Source: Termitomyces sp. T153 (taxonomy: Eukaryota > Basidiomycota > Agaricomycetes > Agaricales > Lyophyllaceae). Taken from it: 64,000 nt of DNA. The notes below the pieces were generated by a model, which was not told the DNA's origin, ran no database searches, and worked only from the letters and a program-made list of their open reading frames with translations. This document shows, one piece after another, positions 1 through 9,834 of the stretch; the first letter of the stretch is position 1; the number at the start of each line of letters is the position of its first letter. The stretch is taken from the NCBI GenBank assembly GCA_018296165.2, contig JACKQL020000062.1, positions 248,001 through 312,000 of the forward strand, in the 5' to 3' direction. The translations under genes were made by a program, and so were the position numbers.

Positions 1-467
1 TTCCAAGGTATTCCCTGCCCTTGTTAAGAGCGGCGCCTTCAGCACCTTTGTCAGTAATCAGCTTGGCCTCTGGCGCAACGATCTTGACAAACCCCTCGAG
101 CTCCAACTCTTTGATGGAAGCCCCACCATGACAAGGATCACTCAATACCACAACAACACCCTCACCCTCAACAATGACCTGCAGTTTTAGGCCTGGCTCC
201 TTGTCACCCAATTACCTCTGCCAACTCCAATTGTGCTCAGACTCCCGTGGCTGCAAGACGTCAACCCCGACATTGACTGGAAGGACCTCACCATGCAATT
301 TCCCGGCCCCAAAGCGAGTTTAGCAGCCACCATCCCCCTCCGCCTCCAGTCTATCCCGGACCTCAACGTCTCCCATCCTGCCGCCAGCACCTCCGGAGCA
401 ACCCAGAGTCCCTCAACCTCCAATGACAACCCCAACAAAGAAGGAGATGCCACTCCACCTTGGTCAC
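1..467 (+). pseudogene. Element D pol fragment: second retropepsin-like module, degenerate
   Basis: Reading from base 2 gives the second protease module seen intact in A3 (about 60840-61240), with the same PLELQLFDGS and PIVL-PWL landmarks. The active-site Asp of the DSG motif is replaced by Lys (VKSG). A nonsense codon (TAG at 188-190) follows the DNDLQF-like stretch. The fragment ends exactly at the target duplication GTCAC (463-467), where element A1 begins, and continues at 17504. It is a dead relic with no expected product. Confidence 0.85.
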
Positions 468-1466
468 TGTCAGGTTCCGCTGATGACGGGGGCTCAGTAC
501 ACTGGCGAGTCCTTACTAGGCGGACGCAATGTCCTGCGCTTATAACCAGGCATCTGGAGTTGGAGCGGAGGTGGGGAAAGCTTGCAAGGGGATCCCTAGG
601 AGGAGCGGCCCGAGCAAGTCCTGAGTGGTCCGGAGGAGTCTAAGACCAAAGGTACTGGTCATGGACCCAGGGTGGGTGTCAGGGTTAGTTAGTGGGCGCA
701 CAAATAGATTGCAGGGTAGGCAGAGGCTTCTCAGTTGATGGAGGTGGGGTTGGAGCTGGACAGGGGATCACCGGGGCTTGATGGGTTCCAGGGTCGAGCG
801 GGTAGTGAGGTTTGGAGTTGTCGTTAAGAATGTTCAGGTCGTGGCGCATGCGCGGAGTTCGTACTGATGTAGGGAGCAAGGGAACTTTAGAGGAACAAAG
901 GAAATATGTACAGTCAAGATGAGATGGAGGCGAGACAAGACTGAGAAAAGATAGATTCAAAACCTAAAAACAGAAATAGAGACGAGACGAGAGACAAAAC
1001 ATAGGAAACCGGTAAATGTAATATCAAGACTAAAGTTTGAGGAGTTATTCTATGACTTATATACCGACTACTGGGTACCTCCGAGGGCGGCGGATATGAT
1101 GGCAGGGGTCGACGGAGCTGTGTGGAGTCAACGGGTGTCAGGTACAATCCAAGGTCGGGCCACGGCGGTATTCTGATGGGATCAGTTGGGGGCACAGCCA
1201 CTCCGGGGACGTCGTGACACTCCGGGACGGGTTGGGTAAACTAGGGTAGGGGGTTGGGGACGTATGACGTGGCCAGGAACAGTGGGGGAAGGTTTCAGGG
1301 GGTGTGTTGATGGCTACGGAGAGGGAGTTGCCGTCGGGGTTTGCCAGAGAAGCGTCAGAGTTATCCAGTGTGGGCGCGAAAGTGTGGGCGGGGTTCAGGG
1401 GAGTTAGATGGGAAATTGGGAGGGGTTGGGAGCAGTGTCTAGGGAGCTAGGGAGCGGGTTGTGACA
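468..1466 (-). repeat. A1 3' LTR (A-type)
   Basis: About 1.0 kb LTR matching 16514-17498 throughout. On the minus strand it starts TGTCACAACCCGCTCCC and ends GAACCTGACA. It carries the GTATATAAG TATA element and the AGTCTTGATATTA start region. At its 5' (right) border it abuts a purine-rich tract (reverse complement of 1467-1483, GAAGGGGGGGTGA) that fits the polypurine tract priming plus-strand synthesis. Confidence 0.88.
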
Positions 1467-1679
1467 TCACCCCCCCTTCAGCGTCGAGACCCTTGAGACG
1501 TGGGGAGCGAGTTGGGGATCAGTAGGGCGTGGGAATCAAAGTTGATCAATATTGATCAAACTGCAGCAAGCAGCGGCAGCGTGGGGAAGGAAGTCGAGGT
1601 GTGGCCGCCGTTTGTCAGGGGCCCCTTCTTAAGTTATTAAAAAGGGTGGACGCACCCGGAAGTCTGCCAGCTTGTTGCA
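1467..1679 (+). promoter_or_regulatory. Leader/probable promoter of the antisense accessory gene, A1 copy
   Basis: The 213 bp between the 3' LTR and the antisense ATG resemble the corresponding segments of B1, B2, D, F and G although they encode nothing on pol's strand. Shared blocks are the C-rich PPT complement, a GTCGAGACCCTTGAGACG-like block, an AATATTGATCA core (here a perfect 18-bp palindrome TTGATCAATATTGATCAA at 1542-1559), and an ATTAAAAAG TATA-like box about 45 bp before the ATG. Promoter function is inferred from conservation and position. Confidence 0.5.
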
Positions 1680-2188
1680 ATGTCTTCTTCAGCTTATTCT
1701 CCCACAGCATCTAGGTCACCGTCCCCGCCTTCCCAGCCGTCGTCCTCCGAAGATTCAGAGGGTCACCGAGATTGCTGTTGGGTCGAGGCAATGTACCGTA
1801 GTCGTGAGTGCAGTCCATCCCATATACCCCAGAACACTGATTGTTCCTTTGCAGAGTTGTCCGCGGCCGTAGCTGGTCCCTCAGGGCCACCATCTGGCAC
1901 GGATGCAACGCAGCCACCGGTGGGCGTGGTCACTTCTATGCGCTCCAAGTCTGGCATTTGCTCGGGAGTGGTCCAGCTTGTCCCAGAGGGTTCGAGGGTA
2001 GTACAGGTGGAGGTGACGCCGGAGCAGTTTGCCGAGGCGGTGGGTCGGGCGAGGGGTCCCCCCACCCTTGAGTGGTGTCAGGCGGCGGCCCCGGTGAGTG
2101 GCCACTTAGCTTCATGTTTCTCGGACCAACATGCCCCTGCAGTGTGCATCTTGTACCCGACAAGGGGAGCAATGTGAGTTTGAGAAAC

Positions 2189-3345
2189 TGTCACAACCCG
2201 TTCCCCAAAACCCCGCACATCGCCCATCAACCCCCTGAACCCCAAAAAACCCCCAACGCTCCGCCGAACCTCCGCCCATGCCCCGCGCCTACTTCGGCTA
2301 ACTCCGACGCCTCCCCAGCTAACTCCGACGGCCCCCTGGCCAACTTCGGTGCCTGCCCTGCAGCCACTGACACTTACCCTGGGCTTCCCAAACCCCGAGA
2401 ACCACCCCCACTGTTCCCGATCTTCGCCACCCATCATCAACTCAACACCCTGGTTCCTCCGACCTATTCTGGAGTATCACAACAACCTCGGGGCAACCCG
2501 CATTCTCCAATGATCCCATCAACATATCAGCGCGGCACAATCTTTGATCACAACTGACACCCGCCCACTCCGTCAAGCCCCGCCAAGCCCCGCCGCCACA
2601 GCCGACGTACCCCGAAGTCCTCTGGTAGTCAGTATATAAGTCATTGAGTAGCTCCTCGTACTCTAGTCTTGATATTGCTTAACGTTACCTATGGTCTGAT
2701 TGTTTTCTTTTCGTGTTTTGTGTTTCGTGTTTTGTGTCTCATTCTCCTTCCTCTCAGTCTCCCGGTCTTATCTCAGTCTCCCTGTCTTATCTCAGTCCCC
2801 CGGTCTTGTCTTGTCTCCATTTCGTTATCATTCTCGTTATTGTTTCATATCTCCACTCGAATCTACTCTTGTTCCATATCGTCTCGTCCAACGCTGTCTC
2901 GGTGACTCCGTCCGACCGTTGTGCCCAAGTCTTCATCAACCCTAACGACCTCACAAACTCCGCGATTACGATTACGAACCCCGACACTCCTTTACCAGGT
3001 CCGAACCTCACTCTTCGCTCGGTCCCAGACTCCATCAGCTCCAAATGATCTCCCATCAAACCCCGGCTCCGTTCCCATTGATCACACAGCCACCTACTCC
3101 CTTGCTTCCGCGAATCTCCCATACGGCCTTCTGCCTGAACCCCGCCAAGACCGTCTCATTTCCTCACAATCCGACTTCTCCGGACCTTCCCGGATCTGTC
3201 TGGATCACATCCCCCCAACTACCCGCACAAGCCACCAGGACCCGGAACGCCTTCAAGTATTTGGTTACCAGTGCAAGGGGATCACGCCCGCCTAGTAAGG
3301 ACTCGCCCAGTGCAGCTGAGCCCCCGAGGTCAGCGGAACCTGACA
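2189..3345 (+). repeat. B1 5' LTR (B-type)
   Basis: 1157 bp, from TGTCACAACCCGTTCCCC to GAACCTGACA. The U3 part contains about 21-bp repeats around GTTAGCCGGGGAGGCGTCGGA (here in complement, CTAACTCCGACGCC). TATATAA lies at 2633-2639. A run of CTCAGTCTCCCGGTCTTAT-like repeats occurs near 2750-2810. It is most similar to the other B LTRs in the window and only partly to A-type LTRs, chiefly at the ends and the TATA/start region. Confidence 0.88.
2633..2676 (+). promoter_or_regulatory. B1 LTR core promoter and predicted transcript start
   Basis: TATATAA at 2633 is followed 32 bp later by AGTCTTGATATT (2665-2676). The reverse complement of this 12-mer lies directly behind the LTR at 3347-3358. 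Position relative to TATA and the complementarity together suggest the RNA begins at or very near 2664-2666. Confidence 0.6.
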
Positions 3346-3358
3346 TAATATCAAGACT
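3346..3358 (+). other. B1 primer-binding site, self-priming type
   Basis: TAATATCAAGACT immediately follows the LTR end. It has no tRNA 3'-end complement (no TGG start) but matches the complement of the predicted 5' end of the element's own RNA over 12 nt, as in the Tf1 self-priming mechanism. Confidence 0.65.
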
Positions 3359-5816
3359 CTACCTTACCCCGTCCGTGATGCCCGCATTATCTCCGCACAC
3401 ACAATCAAATAACTCCAATGTCTATGGTCTACCCGTGCCGGGGAACCCTTATGATTTGTACGGCCCTGCCCAATTTGCCAAGGCACATTGAGTCGCGGAT
3501 CCGACACCAAACGTCCCCTCCGCTCCAGTTACTTTCATACAACGGCTCCCCCCATGGACACCCTCCCCAACTCACACCCAACTCCCAACCCCTCGCGCAA
3601 ACCATCAAATCATCTTCCACCCCACTCTTACACTCTCCGCCAACTCTGCTCTCTCGCACAAAGTTGGCCCCGACATCACCCAAAGAATAACATCCTAAAG
3701 CCTGGCGACCATCTGATCAAACGAGCAACAAGGTCTCCGGCACCACGCCAGCCCTCCGACCAACAATAACACCAACTCGCCACAGAACAGTCACCCACTG
3801 CGCGAGGATCGCCAGCTACAAAGAGACCACTGAGAACGCGCTTCCCTGAAGCCCGCCTGTGGATCCACCGGCCCACCAGCAACCCCGCAGACTGATGAAC
3901 GCGACTAATCACCAACAACGTCACCGAACCCTATTATCGACCCCCTCCAAGGAACTAAACCCTCCGACAACTAGCCCCGAAACCACCGAAATCAAGCTCA
4001 ACCCCACAACCCCAACCATCGAACAAGAACCTCAGACCTAGGCTATGCTCCAACCCCATGACCTGCTTCCGGACCTCGATCGATCGGCTGTCACCTCCGC
4101 CCAACAAATGAAGGGGCCCCGACTCCCCCGACCCGACCCCGACAACCCTGGAACAAGACCAAAACATCCCCGAGCCTCTAGACGTTAATAAGGAGAACCA
4201 CGGCACCCCACTCCCAACCAGGGACAACTCCGGACCACGCCGCTATTTCGCCACCCCTCCCCACACAATCCGGAGCCCCGACAATGAGGACCCTGGATGC
4301 CAAAACCCCATGCCACCCCCAGCTTAAACTCCACCACCAGACTATGCTACCTCCCACGAAGGAATCCCCAGCATAGGAGCCACCCCGAACTAACTAGGAA
4401 AAAGGACCCTATACGAAGTAGTTCCCTAAGTACTCTAAATTTGCTGACATGTTCATATAAGGGAGGGAGAAGCCCCACCATCATCCAGAAAACAACGATG
4501 GGCCGTTTAAGCGACCCGACGACCCAAAGGGCACGCGCTCCGATATCCTCAAAGGACCTCCCCTGGTTTGATGACCCAAACAACCCTGCGCCAGCCCAAA
4601 ACTGTCCCACCCAGACCCCTCCAAACCCTTGAACACAGCTCCGGACCCTGGTGACACGACTCCAGGGCCTCCGCTCCGACCACAACAATTGACCAAGAGA
4701 ACTCATGGCACCAGCTTGACAATGATGCCCTGGTAGCCCCAACTCCGCGACAGAAATCACCACCCACTCCAAATCCCGCCCCTACACCGGAATATGTCTG
4801 CCCAAACAGGGACCACATCACCGGAGCCTCCAGAAAAGCGGGCAGTGCCTCTCCCCACTGCCACCCCCACACTTGCAACAATCTCCGGGCCGCTCCAGAA
4901 CACAAATGAAGAGTAGCCTCGACCCTGCCGCATCTCCCGGGGAGCCCCACTCCAGTGCCTCCCCGCGGCCGACCTCCCCGCTGCCCCAACAACCATGAAC
5001 AACCAACAAATCCCCACCAAGTAACCCTTGAGTCGACTCCGGGACCACCCACTTCTTCCCGATGAAGGAACCACCGACCCCCAAACCTCCGAACTCGAGA
5101 AAGTATTAGAAATACGTAAGACCCCCTTTGTCCGCCTCGGGCTTACCTTTGGTCAGGAGAGCAATATCACGTAGATGATCTGGAACCCCAAATTTCGGCC
5201 CCGGACCTGAAGGAACTGGTTGGGACTGATCACCCCGCATCCTACCCCCTCGGTCATCAACACTCCAGAGCACACCAAAGCGCCACCCGAAGCATGCCCG
5301 CCCACAGATGCAACACTCCGGAACACAACCTCGACCCGGACCAACTATACCGCGAGGACGAACCTCGCCCCACCGAACCCCGCCAATGAAAAAAGGCCCC
5401 GCCGCCCTCGCCACCAGTGCCGGCATAAGGGCCAGACCATGGGGAGACCCCCATTACCCCCCGCCAACCGCACTGCCAAGACAACTAAAGCCCTGAACCT
5501 GTTGGGCACCATGAAAGATTCGAAGGCCCACCCTCCACTACCAATACGGCGCACGTCCCCTACACCCCCAGTCGGAATTTCCGAGAATCGAACTCAATGA
5601 CACCGCCCGAAATGCTGGGAACCCCCACCGGAGAACTCCCACCACCCCCGCCAGACCTCGGGAGCCCTCCTGCGATGCCCTGCCCCATCCCGACAAACCC
5701 TGGGACTAGCCAGCGCAGACGGCACTAGCGGGCGTAACCCCCGCCTCTGGACTCACTAGGGATTCAACTCCCTCTCACACCCCTGCGTGTTTTGCTTACT
5801 TCGCCCTCATACAAAA
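3359..5816 (+). pseudogene. B1 internal region: decayed gag-pol relic, no functional ORF
   Basis: A short ORF from ATG 3378 (MPALSPHTQSNNSNVYG) stops after 37 codons, and the same stop occurs in B2. Further shared stops in all frames show the region was already non-coding when the family spread. Recognisable anchors to A-type pol are the protease-RT linker near 4415-4465 (GAAGTAGTTCCC ... GCTGACATGTTC), an integrase TYFWPG-like stretch near 5140-5175, and the conserved post-pol segment (GGGCGTAACCCCCGCCTCT, about 5733-5751). The rest is proline-codon-rich sequence with no recognised domain. Confidence 0.6.
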
Positions 5817-5941
5817 CTAAAATCCCACTTCACATGCCCAGGGACCAAGAAAGGACATGTTTGCGTACAAAAAATTATATATACAATAGGCGGGGGAGGC
5901 AGCAAGTCCGAGAGCGACAAGAAACGAGGCCCACACCCATC

Positions 5942-7072
5942 TCACTCCCTCCCCGGACCCCCCGGCAACCCAACCCCCAGGTCGACCTCCATCTGGGCCC
6001 GCACCACTGCTAAGATCTCCGCCAACCCCGGCAATGCCTCCCCCGCGTCGGCTGCCACCTCCCACCATGACCCCGGGGCCACCGCATTGCGCCGCCAATG
6101 CCCTGCCAACAACCTCTCCAATCGCGCCATCCCCTGCTGCAACTCCGGAGGCTGGACTGCGGACTCCTGCATCAACCCGTCCTGAATCGACGCGAACGCT
6201 GCGGAGGCACCGTCCAAGAGGACCCAATGCTCCCGCACCCAGCCTAAACCCAGAAAATGAACCGTCAATAACGAACAGAGGAACGGGAGACAACTCATGA
6301 AGGATCCCCGCGCGACCCAAGGCGGCCTCATTGGCCAACCAATCCTCCCTCCGCCTCGCTGCCTCCAGCTCCACCCACAACACATCCCCCTCCGGAACTC
6401 GTCCCCGCCCCTCCGCTTCCCCCGCAGGCTGCCCCTCCACCTGCGCCAGACGCTCCCACAAACCCTGCACCTCTAGCGCTCGCTCCGTCGCCACGCACAC
6501 TGAAGTATTCCTCTCCCGCTCCATCACTTCCTTCTCCGTCCGTGCCGCGTCACGATCCTCCCTTGCCCGTTGGAGCTCACCCTCCCATACTGCCAACGAC
6601 GTCGTTAAGGCCTCCACCTGCTTGCAAAGGAAGACCTCCGTGATCAAAGGAATCAGCGCGGGGGGACTTGACGACCGTTCTGAGGGGATGCCCGGGACAG
6701 GAGAAAAGAGGGAGGACTCTGGGGGCCCCGCTGACAACTCGCGCCCATGCGGCCTCTTGCTGGGTCCCGCCCCTGAGGGCGGGGAAGCCCGACGCTTCCC
6801 CCGAACCATCGCCGAGGATGCCCCCTTCCCCTTTGGCAACGCGGGGCAAAACTTGGTCTGTTGCGGAACCCCCAGAAAATCCACTACCACTACCATGGAC
6901 GACTCTAAGAGAGCCCCGTCAATCATCCCGAAAAGAAAGGTCGACAACACTCACAATTCCGGTCCCTGACACTACCCCGGCGCCGACGCTCGAACTCCTC
7001 ACCCCCACTGTCGTACACCACCACCTCGTCCAAATCGATGGGAGAGACTACTGGAACGCTGGGGGAAGACAT
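5942..7072 (-). pseudogene. Antisense accessory gene of B1 (coiled-coil form, lacks Cys cluster)
   Basis: Minus-strand exons 7072-6955, 6904-6317 and 6243-5942, separated by 50- and 73-bp GT/AG introns, total 1008 nt (335 codons plus stop), exactly the length of the B2 gene. The order is an acidic start (DEVVVYDSGGEEFE), a basic patch (GKRRASPP, GPSKRPHGRE), a long charged coiled coil (LQRAREDRDAARTEKEVMER), and the C-terminal domain shared with the A form (EHWVLLDGAS, LLAGHWRR, PGSWWE). One lesion is visible: the exon 1/2 junction makes TAG where B2 has CAA, consistent with a C-to-T change at a CpG. The six-cysteine exon of A-type genes is absent. Confidence 0.7.
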
Positions 7073-7283
7073 GACAAAATTTGGGAAACCCCGGGGCACG
7101 CCCAAAGCTTTTAATTGATCGAGGAGGACCCTGACGAAACGGCGGCCACGCTTCGACTTCGTCTCCCACGCCGCTATCACTCGCTGCGGATTGATCAATA
7201 TTGCTCGGCTTCAACTCCCATGCCCCGCCGATCCCCGCCCTGCCCCCGCGTCTCGAAGGGTCTCAATGCTGAAAGGGGCGTGA

Positions 7284-8414
7284 TGTCACGACCCGTTCCC
7301 CGAAACCCCGCACATCGTCCATCAACCCCCCGAACCCCCAAAGGGACCCCCAACGCTCCGCTGAACTTCCGCCCATGCCCTGCGCCTACTTTGGCTAACT
7401 CCGACGCCTCCCCGGCTAACTCCGACGGCCCCCTGGCCAACTTCGGTGCCTGCCCCACAGCCACTGACACTTACCCTGGGCCTCCCGAGCCCCAAGAACC
7501 ACCCCCGCTGTTTTACTCTTTGCCACCCATCATCAACTCAACACCCTGGTTCCTCTGACCTATTTCGGAGTATCACAACAACCTCGGGGCAACCCGCATT
7601 CTCCAATGATCCCATCAACGTATCAGCGCGGCACAATCCTCGATCACAACCGACACCCACCCCCTCTGTCGAGCTCCGCCAAGCCCCGCCGCCACAGCTG
7701 ACGTACCCCGAAGTCCTCCGGTAGTCAGTATATAAGTCCTCGAGTAGCTCTTCATACTCTAGTCTTGATATTGCTTAACGTTACCTATGGTCTGATTGTT
7801 TCCTTTTCGTGTTTCGTGTTTCGTGTCTCATTCTCCTTATCTCAGTCTCCCAGTCTTATCTCAGTCTCCTGGTCTTGTCTTGTCTCCATTTTGTTATCAT
7901 TCTCGTTATCGTTTTGTACCTCCACTCGAATCTACTCTTGTTCCATATTGTCTTGTCCGACACTGTCTCGGTGACTCCGTCTGACCGTTGTGCCCAAGTC
8001 TTCATTAACCCTAACAACCTCACAAACTCCGCGATTATGATTACGAACCCTGACACTCCTTTACCAGATCCAAACCTCACTCTTTGCTCGGTCCCGGACT
8101 CCATCAGCTCCAAATGATCTCCCATCAAACCCCGGCTCCGTTCCCATTGATCACACAGCCACCTACTCCCTTGCTTCCGCGAATCTCCCATACGGCCTTC
8201 TGCCTGAACCCCGCCAAGACCGTCTCATTTCCTTACAATCCGACCCCTCCGGATCTTCCCGGATCTGTCTGGATCACATCCCCCCAACTACCCGCACAAG
8301 CCACCAGGACCCGGAACGCCTTCGAGTGTTCGGTTACCAGTGCAAGGGGATCACGCCCACCTAGTAAGGACTCGCCCAGTGCAGCTGAGCCCCCGGGGTC
8401 AGCGGAACCTGACA
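7284..8414 (+). repeat. B1 3' LTR (B-type)
   Basis: 1131 bp, TGTCACGACCCGTTCCCC to GAACCTGACA, preceded by the purine-rich GAAAGGGGCGTGA (7271-7283). It differs from the 5' LTR at scattered sites, some of them C/T or G/A, and by the number of internal short repeats, so B1 is not a very recent insertion. The first five bases after it (GAAAC) repeat the bases before the 5' LTR. Confidence 0.88.
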
Positions 8415-9834
8415 GAAACCTGCATCGGGGGTACGGCGGGACACGTCAGTGTGCCTTCCGTGCCGCAAACGGCACAAGAAGTGCTCCGTCACCCTGAGTT
8501 GGTGGGCTGTCTGCGTTGCGGCAGAGCAAGGGTGGGATCAAGGTTGGGTCGCAGCGCAGCTGGAGGAAGGGCGGAAGGGCAGGGTGTCGGGGAGGGGCTC
8601 TGGGGCTGGGGAAGGGGAACGGGTTAGCGCGCCTGTCATGAAGGTGGGCCCCCCGCGGGGTGGACAGAGGGAGGGAGCCCCTTCCACGCAGGAGAAAGGG
8701 AAACGGAGAGCGTCCCCTTCACCCGAGGCGGGTCCCAGTAAGCGGGCGCAGGGCGAGCAGGTAATGGGGGGCCCCCCTAGTTCCGTGGTGTACTCCCCTA
8801 CATCCGGAGCCCCCGTTGAGCAGTCCGCGGATAGGTCGTGGTTGGTTGTGGAGGCCTATCTGCGGTGTTGGGTAGAGGGCTTGGAACAGTTGTTGGTCGC
8901 ACGTGAGGAGGAGATTCAGGGGTACGGGAGGAGAGGGACGGGGCTCAACGGGAGTTGGACGGGGTTCGGAGGGAATGGGACCTGGCACGGAAAGACAAGG
9001 ACGTCGCCGTTGGGACTGCCACAGAGCGATTATCTCATCTGCAGGAGTTGGAGGTGTGGACGGTGCATTTGCAGGCCTGGGCGGAGGCGGCGGAGGTGGC
9101 GACGCAGCAGGCAGGAGGCTCAGGGGTGCGGGAGACCCAGCAGGGTTCAAGCACTGGGGAAGTCCAGGCGGCGGCGGAGAGGGTGCGGCGGTGGGAGGAA
9201 TGGCTTGCCAACAAGGTGGCCTTGGGCCAGTGAGGAGTGCTCCATGAGTGGTTTCCCCGCTTTTGTCTCCTAAGCGCTAATTCAGGTTCCACAGACTGGG
9301 CCAGGGAGCATCGCATCCTTCTCGACGGAGCATCGGCAGCGCTGGGGTCCATCCATGATGAGTTGGCAAGGATGCCCGGAGACCTTCCGCTAGAGTTGGG
9401 TCAAGGGGTTACGCAGATGGGGCGTCTGTTGGCAGGGCATTGGCGGAGGGTGACAGCAGATCCCGGAGCATGGTGGGAGATGGTGACGGACGTGGGAGAA
9501 CTGCTTCCTGGGCAACCCGAGGTTCTGGCGGCGGTAGTGGCACAGTTGGAGGTGTTTATGGTGGGAAGGGTAGCGGGGTTAGGGTTGGAGGAGGAGAGAG
9601 AGTGAGGGGAATTTGGACCCCGTCGTTGACTTGTTCTCTGCCCCTTCTTGTTCGAGTATATATATGTACACTGCTTGTTCCTATACAGTCTCTGGTCCTT
9701 CTGCTGAGAGTGGGAAGTTTCAGATAGAGTGAGGAGAGGAGTAAGTGGAAACATGTAGGAGAGTACTGGTGGGAGTTGAATCCCTGGTGAACCCAGAGGC
9801 GGGGGTTATGCCCACTATTGCCATCTGTGTTGGG

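Larger units (their letters stand above)
2189..8414 (+). mobile_element. Element B1: non-autonomous LTR retroelement carrying the antisense gene
   Basis: A 6226-bp element with B-type LTRs (2189-3345, 7284-8414) flanked by GAAAC (2184-2188, 8415-8419), inserted in exon 3 of A1's antisense gene. The internal 3.9 kb contains the self-primer site, a stop-riddled region with only short pol relics, and a 3'-terminal antisense gene (7072-5942). B2 (43756-49906) is a close copy sharing the same internal stops, so the family was multiplied after losing gag-pol and must use proteins supplied by other elements. Confidence 0.88.
1680..9605 (+). pseudogene. Antisense accessory gene of A1: Zn2Cys6-like cluster plus coiled coil, split by B1
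   Basis: Opposite to gag-pol, between pol and the 3' LTR. Inferred exons are 1680-1803, 1855-2093, 2143-2188 rejoined to 8420-about 9230, and 9295-9605; the first two introns are 51 and 49 bp with GT/AG ends and preserve frame. Exon 1 is Ser-rich and acidic (SSSEDSEG). Exon 2 is 239 nt, as in D and G. Exon 3 opens with CASCTRQGEQC and, across the B1 insertion, continues to CLPCRKRHKKC, giving C-x2-C-x6-C-x15-C-x2-C-x6-C. A KRRASPS/GPSKRAQG basic patch, a charged coiled coil and a terminal domain (EHRILLDGAS, LLAGHWRR, PGAWWE) follow. B1 and a 1-nt frameshift near 8920 disable it. The cluster resembles fungal DNA-binding binuclear clusters; its function is unknown. Confidence 0.75.

Noticed and set aside
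5787..6185. Plus-strand frame opposite the B1 antisense gene
   Set aside because: The minus-strand reading matches B2 and the C-terminal domain of A-type copies; the plus reading is a shadow.
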